Source: Terriglobia bacterium
GTDB taxonomy: Bacteria; Acidobacteriota; Terriglobia; Terriglobales; Acidobacteriaceae
Assembly: GCA_020073215.1 (NCBI GenBank)
Contig: JAIQFO010000020.1
Coordinates: 22,432 to 86,431 of the forward strand
Reading direction: 5' to 3'
DNA length: 64,000 nucleotides
A program made the position numbers and the translations under genes. This document shows positions 8,391-17,958 of this stretch, piece by piece; the first letter of the stretch is position 1, and each line of letters starts with the position of its first letter. The notes beneath the pieces are model-generated. The model made no database searches. It was not told the DNA's origin and saw nothing but the letters and a program-made list of their open reading frames with translations.

Positions 8391-10548
8391 CTATTTCGAT
8401 TGTATTCGGATCGCTTCCCGCTCTAGCTCTTGCACTATTTTTGCCAGTTGGATGCAGGTGGAAGGGTGAACCCGTTCCCCGCGACGCGCCCGGATGATTG
8501 TGTCGCGAGTCAGACCTGACCGCTCCAGTTGGCGGAGCGAAAATCGATTGATCCTTTTCACAAGTTCAGGAGCGCAAGGACGAGTTTTGAGCGTTTGGCG
8601 TTGACTATATTGAATAGGTCCAACGTTTTCGAGAACACTTATTTCTTCGCCCTCTTGGCCTCTGCGTTCAATTTCCTTTCCGATCAGTACAAATGGCAGC
8701 AATGCCCTAATGGGCCGACGTTGCAAAAGACCACGCGTGTAATGGCTACACAACGTCCCATCAGGCGCAAGCGATTTATCTTCCGGATGCAGGTAGTGAC
8801 GCCAGAGGACGCTCGAAAGAGTTTGTGGAGTTAGTGTATGGCCGTCGTATTTTTCGGACAGCTTTACGGTCCTTCCCGTGTGAATCTCTGTGTAATCGCG
8901 TGTCAACCACTCTCGGGGGTGCTTGCTGATGGGTGCGACCAGTGTGCAACCGGGAACCGGCTGGGCAAGGATTGGCGAATGTGCAAAATTGTAGGGCTTT
9001 GCGGCTCCGGGATCGCGCTTGCGCAGGGCTTTTAGTACATTTGGCGTGGTGACTCGCACGCGCATGATGGCGGGCAGATTATCAAACCATAGTTTGTGTG
9101 AAACGAGCGCGTTTTCGGGATTTTCTGTGTTTTTGAAGTGATCTTCCAGGATCCGTTCCCACGCTTCTGCAATCCATCGTGCGTAATCGGTTTTCTGGTC
9201 TTTGCAATCTTTGGGTTTGTAGCGCGTACGTTTGTCAGGAACGTACACAATCCCTAAACCATGCTCGCTGGGTTTGATAATTTCTATGTCGTCCTTCTTG
9301 CGTGCATACACAACATAGCGTTTTGCGGAGACCGCGAGGCCCCACAACTGCCGCTGAGCGCCATGCTGATCGAAGTTGCAGTCCTCTATTTTCAGGATAT
9401 CTGCGATCACAGTTGGGTTGTATGGGTTAAGGCGATTTAACCTCGCGCAAATTGCCCTAACCTGCTTCCATGTAATGGCTTTTATCGCGGCGGTGCCGTT
9501 TGCCAATTTGTGCTCACCTCCTGGACACGGAACCAATCCGCCCCTCTTGGACGCCACAAAAAGCATTGAATCCGTGTCAGTTAACAAGTAGGTCCCGCCG
9601 AGATCGTTGACCATGCGCTCCAAGAGTGCCAACATCAGCCTTCCCCCCGCCGTAATTAGCGCAGCTGCGGGAGGAAATTGAAATTTTCCGGGGCGCTCAA
9701 CCACGAAAGTCGTCTGTTGGCGTTTGAGTTCCCCTGAGAATATGTCCAGTTGCTTGGCGTTATTCTTGCCGTATTCATCCTTGTTTATCTCCGTTTGACC
9801 TCAGCCGGTTGGCGCTCGAATATCGCGAAGCGCAAAGCAAGAATACAGGATGGTCGATGGTGTTGTGGACGCGCAAAGGTGGGGCCGACGTGTTCCGGCC
9901 AAAATTAAGAATTAAGCCGAAGGATTCGCGCTCAGCTTTTATCAGCCTCGCAGGCGGCGACCCGGACAATCGCGCCGTATATCGCGGACGTTTCCTTGAC
10001 CTTTCCGTTCTGGGTTGGGCTTTAAGAAACAGGCATATGGACCTGAACGGATTCCTGCGCTCCTTTGGACTCAAGCCGAAGATGGATCACGAGCCCACGG
10101 GAGCGTTAAAGCAGACGATGACTGCCCCAGCTTGTATCGCCTGCCAGAATTCACCGTCTACAAATTCCGTGCGCGATTGCACGAGGATGTCTTTGGGGCA
10201 TTCGTCCTCGACCTCAGCGGGCTTGTAGTACGCGAAGTTGCGAATCAACTGAATTGATTTGGCATCCAGATTGTCGGCATAGACGAGACCTTCTTGCTGA
10301 CAGATGTACCTACCCTCTTTCAGCTCGCAAAATCTCCACCAAAGAAAATTGAGGTCCTGGCGGATATCGGTTGTAGTTTCGCAATCGAAGACAAGCGCGA
10401 AGTTGGCCCACTTATCTGGCAGCTTTCCTTCGCTACTTTGGCGGGGCTTTTCATCCGCTACGCGTGAATGGATGCGCAGAAAAATCGGTGAAAGCTCGGG
10501 ATGGATTTTCGGTAGATTGCGGTTTTCGACGGCGGGTTTGTCCGGCAT
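8391..10548 (-). pseudogene. Family B DNA polymerase (PolB), disrupted by internal inversion and deletion
   Basis: Minus-strand codons from ATG 10548 encode a DnaQ/PolB-type exonuclease start (ExoI in FALVFDCETTTD) and stop making sense after CFNAP. The expected continuation, FDLSRLALEYREA..., is on the opposite strand at 9794-10099. After the inverted block the minus strand resumes with EINKDEYGK, PPAAALITAGGRL and motif C LLTDTDSMLFVAS, and runs to 8391, ending in an HTH-like tail (FSLRQLERSGLTRDTIIRARRG). Motif A and most of motif B, expected between exonuclease and motif C, are missing. The segment 8391-9704 (437 aa) may still be translated, but a working polymerase is unlikely. Confidence 0.8.
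9793..10099 (+). other. Inverted PolB exonuclease segment
   Basis: On the + strand this encodes PFDLSRLALEYREAQ ... YRGRFLDLSVLGWALRNR ... FGLKPKMDHEPTG, i.e. ExoII through ExoIII of a PolB exonuclease. It joins perfectly onto the minus-strand CFNAP if the block is flipped. The borders carry a 4-bp inverted match, CTCC at 9789-9792 and GGAG at 10100-10103, suggesting a microhomology-type inversion. The frame does not rejoin at the far border, so a separate deletion has also occurred. Confidence 0.8.
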
Positions 10549-10622
10549 CAGCTCTCAGTGACTGCTGCGCAGTAAGTGAAACTCGACTGACAGTTCCGGG
10601 GATCGGGCGCAGAGTCACCTAA

Positions 10623-11030
10623 TCATAACGCTTGCGCTTTACGGCGCAGGGACGCCGCTCTCGCTTTATCAGCGGAGACGATTAACTCCGTGGGGGTATT
10701 AGGTGCGCGTTGCAGCAGCTCCGCCTGGGACTCCTCATCTTCAGCCATGAGAAGTAGATATCGACGCAAGGCCTCGCGCATCGATTCCTTGGTTCGATGC
10801 TTGCCGTTCTTTGTGAGGCCCTTCGTATCCCGTCTCATCTCCAATTTCCGATGACAATTCCGGCAAACCGCTCGCTCAAATTCCTCGTCCAATTCGTGGG
10901 AAACAGGATGATCCATTTCGAAACAGAAAATGTCCGACTCTTCGCAATAGAAACAGCGGGTCGCGTACCCCACGTCCTTCCGGCGTTTCTCGATGCGCCG
11001 AGCTCGCAGGATGGGGTACGGATTGCTCAC
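10623..11030 (-). CDS. HNH-type endonuclease-like protein
   Basis: 135 aa. Two Cys pairs (CFYC at 26-29 and CRNC at 56-59) frame a central MDHPVS with Asp40-His41, and His60 follows the second pair. This is the beta-beta-alpha-metal layout of HNH nucleases, where the DH pair supplies the catalytic His. HNH genes are regular companions of Cas1 and PolB in casposons. It starts at GTG 11030 and overlaps the stop of the upstream gene (GTGA), so the two are co-translated. The C-terminal half is helical and charged without a recognised domain. Confidence 0.72.
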   Translation of the reverse strand: MSNPYPILRARRIEKRRKDVGYATRCFYCEESDIFCFEMDHPVSHELDEEFERAVCRNCHRKLEMRRDTKGLTKNGKHRTKESMREALRRYLLLMAEDEESQAELLQRAPNTPTELIVSADKARAASLRRKAQAL

Positions 11031-11614
11031 ACGCTGGCGTCCGGAGTGACATAGAGAGCGTCGAGTTGGCCGACATCGCCTGCCTGCGCGTACGAGGACA
11101 GCAACTCGAAATCGCTAATCAGTTCATGGCCGCCAATCTTCTTCCCGCGATACTGTTCTAGGGCTGATGGCGGCTCGTTGCCCTGAAGGACCCGAAGGAA
11201 CGTGGCGCGGTGTTGGCCTGCAAGCTCGCGCTGGCGAGAACCACGCGCTGTTACAACACGCGCGCCCTCTGTCGTCATCACTTCCACTTTCGCCGAGTAT
11301 CCGTCGCTCTTCTTAACGCGAATCCGCCCGCCGGGTCGATCCTGAATGAGTGCATCGGGTATTTCTTTCCGTATTGCTCTCAGGGTGGTTCCTTCGGCAC
11401 GTGCGGCTGACGACAATGACGGGGACTGACCTCGACGAACTCGATTGACAGCGGCGAGGCATCGCACATTTGTCTCTTGTTGCTGTCTTGACGCTCGCCG
11501 TGAACGATAGGAAACGCGATGTTTCGTGCCACTTTTGTGGGAAAGGGCTGATCGACGCTTGCTTGTTTGCCCCGAGCCTCGTTTTTTCTTCCGACTTCGA
11601 TTTAGGCGCGTCAT
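11027..11614 (-). CDS. Basic protein of unknown function (casposon core region)
   Basis: 195 aa, unrecognised. The first ~60 residues are rich in Arg, Lys and Ser (RLNRSRKKKRGSGQTSKRR) and probably bind nucleic acid or are disordered. Residues about 65-110 (SLSSAARAEGTTLRAIRKEIPDAL) resemble a helix-turn-helix. ATG 11614 is preceded by a purine-rich GAGAGAGAGG about 10 nt upstream; a TTG at 11638 is a less likely start. It overlaps the HNH gene by 4 bp. A DNA-binding partner of the casposon replication or integration machinery is a guess. Confidence 0.65.
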   Translation of the reverse strand: MTRLNRSRKKKRGSGQTSKRRSALSHKSGTKHRVSYRSRRASRQQQETNVRCLAAVNRVRRGQSPSLSSAARAEGTTLRAIRKEIPDALIQDRPGGRIRVKKSDGYSAKVEVMTTEGARVVTARGSRQRELAGQHRATFLRVLQGNEPPSALEQYRGKKIGGHELISDFELLSSYAQAGDVGQLDALYVTPDASV

Positions 11615-11801
11615 AAACTGCAACCTCTCTCTCTCCAAGCGATCTCGTATTTGTGCGTACTATCAGATTATGACCGCTTATTTTCCTACCAAGCCTATTA
11701 TATGGGGTGTATGAGATAAGTCATTGTAGTAGTTGTAGATAGATACAGATCTTCCAGTAATTAGACGCGCGTAATTATGTAGCTTTTTCTGGATAGTTAC
11801 G

Positions 11802-11807
11802 TATAAT
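11802..11807 (+). promoter_or_regulatory. Possible -10 element for the zinc-ribbon/cas1 operon
   Basis: A perfect TATAAT lies 31 bp before the ATG at 11839 in the AT-rich divergent region 11615-11838. No convincing -35 is visible. The divergent region is the natural place for promoters of both the leftward (HNH/PolB) and rightward (cas1) sets. Confidence 0.4.
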
Positions 11808-11838
11808 AAGGCTGGGAGCGATCCAATATTCCGCAGAT

Positions 11839-12387
11839 ATGGAAAAGCTAAGAAATAGGCAAGCCCAGTCAGAAAATGCTCTTGACAAGGTTCCTGAAAA
11901 GCAGCGTAGGGGCCCGAAGCGTCGGATGAGACCAGAGTCGGTGGTCGGCAACGCGGGTACTTACAACGTCCAGTTCACCAATGTCTGGGAGAGGGTGGGA
12001 CATCAATTGTTGGAAGCTCCATCCCCCGAGCAGGTACTGAATCTTCTGACTCAGCTTGGTGGGCGGATCAGCGGCACGATTGATCTCAAATTTGCCAGGC
12101 GTGTTTTCACTATTCTCCGCGAATCCAAGTTTCCGGGAGCCAGGGGAAAGGCCCAAGTCCGCTTCTTGGCTGACTCGCTTGGTGGGGGCGATCTCCTAAC
12201 ACCTCGCCGCTCGCGCGATATATGTGCGGAGTATCGGGCGAAAATGAAACGGGCTAACCACATCTTGCGGTACGAGTTCTATATCGAATGTTCCTGTGGT
12301 CGCAAAGGCCACTCAATCGATCATGCTTGCCCAAAGTGCGGAGCGGAGATTCAGTTTCCAGTGCACCTAAGCAGCGCGTTCGTATAA
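11839..12387 (+). CDS. Zinc-ribbon protein of unknown function upstream of cas1
   Basis: 182 aa, not recognised. The basic N-terminus (PEKQRRGPKRRMRPES) is followed by a helical middle and a C-terminal zinc ribbon, CSCGRKGHSIDHACPKCGAE, with two CxC/CxxC knuckles. The ribbon suggests nucleic-acid binding. It is 71 bp upstream of cas1 in the same direction and likely shares its promoter. A casposon accessory DNA-binding protein is the most economical idea, but nothing in the sequence proves a function. Confidence 0.65.
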   Translation: MEKLRNRQAQSENALDKVPEKQRRGPKRRMRPESVVGNAGTYNVQFTNVWERVGHQLLEAPSPEQVLNLLTQLGGRISGTIDLKFARRVFTILRESKFPGARGKAQVRFLADSLGGGDLLTPRRSRDICAEYRAKMKRANHILRYEFYIECSCGRKGHSIDHACPKCGAEIQFPVHLSSAFV

Positions 12388-12396
12388 AACAAGAAC

Positions 12397-12431
12397 GGGC
12401 CTGCCGACTGTTACGAGCAGCCGACAAGCCC
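12397..12431 (+). other. Hairpin just upstream of cas1
   Basis: GGGCCTGCCGACTG (12397-12410) can pair with CAGCCGACAAGCCC (12418-12431) with three mismatches and a 7-nt loop. No U-tract follows, so attenuation or mRNA stabilisation is more likely than termination. The cas1 Shine-Dalgarno is about 12 nt further on. Confidence 0.4.
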
Positions 12432-12458
12432 TGACTACCAATCGGAGGAGTGCTCCAA

Positions 12459-13994
12459 ATGGCAGCTGCGAAAAACGTATACCAACTCCCGGAATCTCAC
12501 AATTCAGTTCCGCGTCATGGCGTCCTTACCCTCTTCGGCTATGGCATTCAGGTATTCATCGACCGTGGACACCTGTCAATTGAAGATGGAATTGGCACCG
12601 AGCGCTACCGTTACCGCCTGCCTCGCATCGGCCATGGTTTACGAAGATTGGTCGTCATTGGCTCGGACGGCATGGTGTCGCTCGCCGCCCTTCGATGGCT
12701 GGCCGATCAGGACGTTGCATTCGTCATGCTGGACCGTGACGGGTCCGTTCTCGTGACAACGGGTCCAGTTCGCGCATCGGATGCAAGGCTTAGGCGTGCT
12801 CAAGCTCTAGCGAGCCAGTCCGGGACCGCTATACGAGTTGCTCGTGAGCTGATCGACAAGAAACTTGCTGGACAAGAGCAGGTTGCACGCCACAAGTTGC
12901 TTGCTCCCGAGAACGCCGCTGCCATTCATCGCTACCGGTCTGAGCTGGCGGAAGCCGAAACGCCTGAGCGTGTGCGGCTGATCGAATCCCAGGCAGCTAG
13001 CGCGTACTGGGCAGCCTGGCGCACTCTGACCATAACCTTCCCCCGAAAAGACGAAGCACGGGTGCCAGATCACTGGCGTGTATTCGGAGCACGGATTTCA
13101 CCTCTCACGGGATCACCGCGATTGGCGGCGAACCCAGCCAACGCAATCCTGAACTACCTCTATGCGGTCCTCGAATCGGAGTCGCGGCTCGCTGCTGCCT
13201 CTCTCGGTTTGGACCCCGGTATTGGTGTGCTCCACGTTGACGCACCCTATCGGGACAGCCTCGCTTGCGATCTCATGGAGCCGGTACGAGCACAAATCGA
13301 CGCCTTTTTGCTTGATTGGGTATCCCGCGAACCGCTCAAGAGGGAATGGTTTTTCGAGCAGCGTGATGGCAACTGTCGCTTGAGGGGGTCGTTCGCTGCT
13401 CAGCTCTCCGAGACCGCCCCGACCTGGGGCCGTGCCGTCGCACCGTTTGCGGAGTGGGTTGCGCAAAGTCTGAGGACACCTGGACGCAAGCCCGCGAGTA
13501 AAGATCAGACCGTACCGACACGTCTGACTCAACGTCGGAGAGGTGAGGGTAGAGGCAACGAGTTCGTTCCAAGTTCGCCAATCGCACAACGCCCTCCAAA
13601 GATCTGTGCCGTTTGCGGTGTGTCCCTGAAAAGAGGCAGGTATTGCGGTACCTGTGCAAGTGAGGTGTCTCGGGAGAAGCTCATTGCGTTCGGGCCAGTG
13701 GCACGAGTTACAGCACAGTCTGAGGAAGCCCAAAAGGCCCGCACGGAAACACAAAAGATACATGCCGCAGAGATTCGGCTTTGGATCGATTCCGGAAGTC
13801 GAACCCAAGTGGATGAAACTACATATCTAACGAAGGTTCAGCCCAAGCTCGCTTCTGTGACCGTTTCCGCAATTTCATTGGCTCTTCGAATATCGGAGCC
13901 CTACGCTCGGGACATCCGCGCGGGTCGACGCCGCCCGCACCTGAGGCATTGGCAGGCGCTGGCGAAGCTGATCAGGATCGATGCAAGTGATTAA
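12459..13994 (+). CDS. cas1: Solo Cas1 integrase (casposase) with zinc-ribbon and HTH C-terminal extension
   Basis: 511 aa. The beta-rich N-terminal Cas1 domain includes LRRLVVIGSDGMVSLAALRWLADQDV. The catalytic domain keeps the metal ligands Glu241 (AVLESES), His259 (GIGVLHVD) and Asp271/Glu274 (ACDLMEP), numbered from ATG 12459. CRISPR Cas1 usually stops near residue 330; here a ~170-residue tail adds a CxxC...CxxC zinc ribbon (ICAVCGVSLKRGRYCGTC) and a final HTH (SLALRISEPYARDIRAG). No cas2, effector cas gene or CRISPR array is present, so a transposon integrase role is favoured. SD CGGAGGAG ends 8 nt before ATG 12459. Intact catalytic residues suggest it could still act. Confidence 0.92.
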   Translation: MAAAKNVYQLPESHNSVPRHGVLTLFGYGIQVFIDRGHLSIEDGIGTERYRYRLPRIGHGLRRLVVIGSDGMVSLAALRWLADQDVAFVMLDRDGSVLVTTGPVRASDARLRRAQALASQSGTAIRVARELIDKKLAGQEQVARHKLLAPENAAAIHRYRSELAEAETPERVRLIESQAASAYWAAWRTLTITFPRKDEARVPDHWRVFGARISPLTGSPRLAANPANAILNYLYAVLESESRLAAASLGLDPGIGVLHVDAPYRDSLACDLMEPVRAQIDAFLLDWVSREPLKREWFFEQRDGNCRLRGSFAAQLSETAPTWGRAVAPFAEWVAQSLRTPGRKPASKDQTVPTRLTQRRRGEGRGNEFVPSSPIAQRPPKICAVCGVSLKRGRYCGTCASEVSREKLIAFGPVARVTAQSEEAQKARTETQKIHAAEIRLWIDSGSRTQVDETTYLTKVQPKLASVTVSAISLALRISEPYARDIRAGRRRPHLRHWQALAKLIRIDASD

Positions 13995-14001
13995 ACGTGG
14001 C

Positions 14002-17000
14002 TTACCGCACTGCTTGGTCTAATTTGAACGTCAGACGAAGCGCATCAGGCCACCCCGCGCGAACGAAAAGATCCAAAATCTCTCCGAGCGCACTTGCGAC
14101 TGATGGGTCCTTCAATGAATTCTTATAGTCGGCCAGACTATGCTCAACAAGCTTCACGACTTCACTTATTGCCATGGCATCGAACTGGTAGTTCAGAGCT
14201 GAGGCTGCTTTACATGTTTGAGCCGCAAACTTGATGACCTCTCCCGGCTCGTACTGAAGGACTCCGTTGAGAGTCTCTAGTAGGTAGTGAGCAGTACGAG
14301 GAAGGAGATAATGCCGAGCAATTCCTCCACTACCTGTCGCGAGTGCAGCAATCAATGGTCTGAGCTCAAAGTAGAGCTGTCTTCGAGTTTCTTCCACTAA
14401 CGTTCGTTCCGGGGTTCGCAATTCAGCTTTGAGATCAAGTGAAAAGTAGATTCGCGTAGCAACTTCATCAACATGACTCATCAGCGCTTTGATTGACTTT
14501 GCCTTGTCTTCCGAGTCGGCTAGATCGTTTGCCTTTCGCAAATGTTCATAGCATGACGACAACACGCGGCTGAACAAATCGCGTGCTCTACTCCTCACGG
14601 CTTCGTCAGCATTGTTGGGAATCAGGTAATGAGACGCTGTGAAAATCTCGTTTGCAATTTCGCTTGCGTAGCGAACAGGCTCTGCTTCAAATCGAGCCAA
14701 CTGCTCTCCTGCACCTAAGTGGTTTCGGACTGCATACAGCCCCGTGAGAATCTGCACCAGTGCCCGCGTAACTTCGGTTCGGTCCGTTGCTGGAAGGCCA
14801 CGTTTGACTGCCCTCACCAGCAACTCGACAACGTGCTCCGGGTCTGGACCGGCAACTCGCCCTAGAGTACCAACCAATCCGAGCATCACACCAGGAGTTG
14901 TCTCGGTATCAATCATTTCAGTTGCAAGATCCCAAAACCTCTGCTCAGCGTGATGTTTATAGAAACCAGGAAGCCCAACAGCGATTTGATATCTGACTGC
15001 GGGAACAGGATCTTGGCTCAGCTTCGTAATAGCGCTCACGATCTCATCATCAGGGCCGTAGTTCCAGAGAAAATGAGATACACCTTGTGCGGCTTCGATT
15101 CGAGGAACAGGGCTGCCCCACGACGGCATATCAAAGGACGTATGGTATGCCGGGTCGAATTTGGGAGACGGATCGGCTGCGCCCTCAAGAAGTAACAATT
15201 TGCACAATTGAGTCAGGGGATGTTGGCTGCTTAGCTCCGAATTCTTTACAGCAGATTCCGCAGCCGCATATAACACTCCTCTCGCATGTTCAGAGATGTG
15301 GGGATCAACGTCGTCCTTGCCCTTTTGCAGCAGCTCGTGCAACCGCGTCAAGAGCGGCTCGACACCGAGGCAGTCTTCTACAGACGGCACCGCATTAAGA
15401 AACTTATGCTCAAACTCAGTAAGGGGCTTGATAGCCTCCAGAATCTCGACGTTCTCTTTTTTCGTGGTGTCTGAGCCTCGGTCTCTTAGCCAGTCTTCCG
15501 TCGAGTAACTCATTGCGCCGCCGCTCATTCTGACGTACGGCTCATTCGCAAATTGCGGCTTTTCTTTTGACAGCTGTTCAACTCGTTCTCGCAATACAGA
15601 CGACAACAGCTGATCTGGGCCGATGCAGAGAAGGAGTCGATTCTGGATCGACTCAGCTTTCTCATAGCGCTTGATGTAGCGGCTTCGCGGTATGCACTCT
15701 ATTGCGTTTTCGATCTTCTCCTTCTGCCCCTTGTTGGGTAACGATTCGGCGTATGCAGCTTTCAAGACGTTGCCAGCGACAACGGCTATCTCTGGAGCAG
15801 CGAGAAAACGCGGAATGGTCAAAAGGGCGCTGACATGTGGGAAAAAGCTTTTGATGCTGCGAGAAGCAGCCTCAAGCAGTCGCTTCCAGCAGACTGCAAC
15901 GCGGGCATATTGAGCGATCACTTTCACGATTTCGCGTTGTGCGGATGGGGTCATCTCGCCCGCTTGTTGCAGGACCGCGTTTAGCAATTGAAGGCTCAAA
16001 TATTCCTGTGCGCCATGATCCCAAATCTCGCTGAAATCTGACACATAGGTCGATGAAACATTCACAAACCGAAAGGTAAATTTCTTCGGAACTTTCGACG
16101 GTTCGTTCTCTGAGATCTCTCGTCTGGACACCTCGGCGTTAGTGGCCTTAACGGCAGCGAGGGTGGCGTGAAGGGGCGAATGTTCAAGAAAATAGGGAAA
16201 CGCTTGCTGCAAACCATACAGAGCGGTTTCAAAATCCTGTTTTCGAGTGCTCGTCATAGTGAAAACAGGGCTTCCCCCCATGACGGTGGTTTCGTCGGAT
16301 TGTTCAAAATAGGAAAACATTTGTTCATACACACGGACGGCTAATTCGCTGTCGTTTGCAATGATGTGTCGGATCTCATGTGCGAGCCAAAAGGCGTCAT
16401 GGGAAGAGGAAGACTGTGAGCCAAGTCGATTCAAAACCGATTCAACAATCTGATGTGACGCAGCACGATCGGTCGCATACAACTGCATCACGATCGGCAT
16501 GACGCGACCAGCCGCAATGCCGGTCAGTTGGGTTCCCTGATACTTTGGCAGCGCATCGGCTGTGTTCCACATCCAAGCAAGAAGACTCCTAGATATCGAA
16601 CCGATCTGAAGGTTCTCGACGTTGCGTCTTTTTTGATTGATGATTCCCACGACGGAAACAAACTCGTTGATGAATTCCAGTTCTATCTCGGAACTCAGCT
16701 TTTCCAAGAAGTCGAGCCAGAGTGAGCGCTGCCGCGTTTCCAGGGTGCCGAGGGCCTGTACTGCTCGCAGAATCATGGGAACGGCCAACTTTCGCGTGTC
16801 TTCGTCTACCAAGATAGGTTCGACATCCGACAGAGAGCGGGACGCTTCTGTGACAACAATTGCAGGTATGACCTTTGCTCTCTCCGGGAGTTCAGCCGCC
16901 CTGAGAAATCGAAATGCGAGATTCCAAAACACGTTTCGGTCATTCCACCAAAGATGATGAAAGAAGTGGAGAACGGACGGTCGAAAGAAAATGATCCTAC

Positions 17001-17958
17001 TCGAATCAGAGTTAAGAAAACTAAAGATCTCTTCCTCATCCAAAAGCAGGCGGGCGACTGCATAGTCAAACAGGATGTTGTGTGAGAATGAGATTCGATC
17101 CGTCACGCTCTCCCTCAGCACCTCCGCACTTCGCAAGGCCCTGAGAGCGTTGGCATATCCTACGGAGTATGCTACCTCTTCTCTAACGGACAGCGCTTTT
17201 CTATCAACCATCCCTCGGACAATCTGCCGAAGTAGCCCTTTGCGATCAGTGGCGTCGGAAGCGCTCTCCACTCGCATGAACCAGTACCGTTGCAGAAGTT
17301 GTACTTGAGAGTGAATGGTCGAAAATTCATCGATTCCTGTACCAGCTTCGAGAATGTCCACTGCTAAACGTAAGTTGAAAGGAGTTCTTAGCAGCTCTCG
17401 AATCTCCGTCGGGGCTGTGCTACTGAGCACGGATTGTAGTGACGGCACTTGCTGCGCTGCTACGTTCAGATCATCATCAGAAAATGGCGGGGTCGTAACG
17501 CTCTCAAAGCGGCGGGCATTCCGAAAATCGAAAAAAAGACGTTGCAGCTCGGATGATTGCTGCAAATCGAAGGTTCTAACCGTCGCCAGGATAGTACACG
17601 TTGGCAACTGGGCATTTACACTTTCCATTAGATCGCGGAATGCTTTTTGCGAAGCGTCCCCACGTAGCGCATCTAGCCCGTCGATGACCAAGAGTGACTC
17701 GGGCCCGAAAGATGCCAGTACAGAAAGCAAATCAGTCTTAAACCCGATGGACTCATTTAGTTCGGCGACCGAGCTGACGTCGAAGTCCTCGGCTGCTAGA
17801 GAGAGGACTTTTCGGTTCTCCAGTTTGCATTTCCTGATGATCTGGCCGATGGTCCAGGTTTTGCCAACTCCCGGCGACCCCGTAAGGACAACCGATTTGG
17901 ACTTGGTGAGATCCCAGACGCGAGAAACGAAATCAGGGCGTTGTACGTTAAACACCAT
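14002..17958 (-). CDS. STAND-family ATPase with long helical-repeat C-terminus (SIR2 partner)
   Basis: 1318 aa. Walker A GSPGVGKT at residues 27-34 and Walker B LLVIDGLD with Asp93, then an arginine-finger-like ATVRTF and a winged-helix segment (RISFSHNILFDYAVARLLL) define a STAND/NACHT-like NTPase. From about residue 340 to the end the protein is helical, HEAT/TPR-like, as in the sensor arm of Avs-type defence proteins. It starts 11 bp inside the end of the upstream SIR2 gene, so the two are one operon. In known SIR2-STAND systems phage-protein recognition by the helical arm drives oligomerisation and NAD+ depletion; that mechanism is inferred here. It converges with cas1 with only 7 bp between the stops. 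Confidence 0.8.
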   Translation of the reverse strand: MVFNVQRPDFVSRVWDLTKSKSVVLTGSPGVGKTWTIGQIIRKCKLENRKVLSLAAEDFDVSSVAELNESIGFKTDLLSVLASFGPESLLVIDGLDALRGDASQKAFRDLMESVNAQLPTCTILATVRTFDLQQSSELQRLFFDFRNARRFESVTTPPFSDDDLNVAAQQVPSLQSVLSSTAPTEIRELLRTPFNLRLAVDILEAGTGIDEFSTIHSQVQLLQRYWFMRVESASDATDRKGLLRQIVRGMVDRKALSVREEVAYSVGYANALRALRSAEVLRESVTDRISFSHNILFDYAVARLLLDEEEIFSFLNSDSSRIIFFRPSVLHFFHHLWWNDRNVFWNLAFRFLRAAELPERAKVIPAIVVTEASRSLSDVEPILVDEDTRKLAVPMILRAVQALGTLETRQRSLWLDFLEKLSSEIELEFINEFVSVVGIINQKRRNVENLQIGSISRSLLAWMWNTADALPKYQGTQLTGIAAGRVMPIVMQLYATDRAASHQIVESVLNRLGSQSSSSHDAFWLAHEIRHIIANDSELAVRVYEQMFSYFEQSDETTVMGGSPVFTMTSTRKQDFETALYGLQQAFPYFLEHSPLHATLAAVKATNAEVSRREISENEPSKVPKKFTFRFVNVSSTYVSDFSEIWDHGAQEYLSLQLLNAVLQQAGEMTPSAQREIVKVIAQYARVAVCWKRLLEAASRSIKSFFPHVSALLTIPRFLAAPEIAVVAGNVLKAAYAESLPNKGQKEKIENAIECIPRSRYIKRYEKAESIQNRLLLCIGPDQLLSSVLRERVEQLSKEKPQFANEPYVRMSGGAMSYSTEDWLRDRGSDTTKKENVEILEAIKPLTEFEHKFLNAVPSVEDCLGVEPLLTRLHELLQKGKDDVDPHISEHARGVLYAAAESAVKNSELSSQHPLTQLCKLLLLEGAADPSPKFDPAYHTSFDMPSWGSPVPRIEAAQGVSHFLWNYGPDDEIVSAITKLSQDPVPAVRYQIAVGLPGFYKHHAEQRFWDLATEMIDTETTPGVMLGLVGTLGRVAGPDPEHVVELLVRAVKRGLPATDRTEVTRALVQILTGLYAVRNHLGAGEQLARFEAEPVRYASEIANEIFTASHYLIPNNADEAVRSRARDLFSRVLSSCYEHLRKANDLADSEDKAKSIKALMSHVDEVATRIYFSLDLKAELRTPERTLVEETRRQLYFELRPLIAALATGSGGIARHYLLPRTAHYLLETLNGVLQYEPGEVIKFAAQTCKAASALNYQFDAMAISEVVKLVEHSLADYKNSLKDPSVASALGEILDLFVRAGWPDALRLTFKLDQAVR

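Noticed and set aside
9775..10257. Separate plus-strand gene for the GRFLDLSVLGWAL frame
   Set aside because: It matches the missing exonuclease segment of the neighbouring PolB and has no start or promoter of its own.
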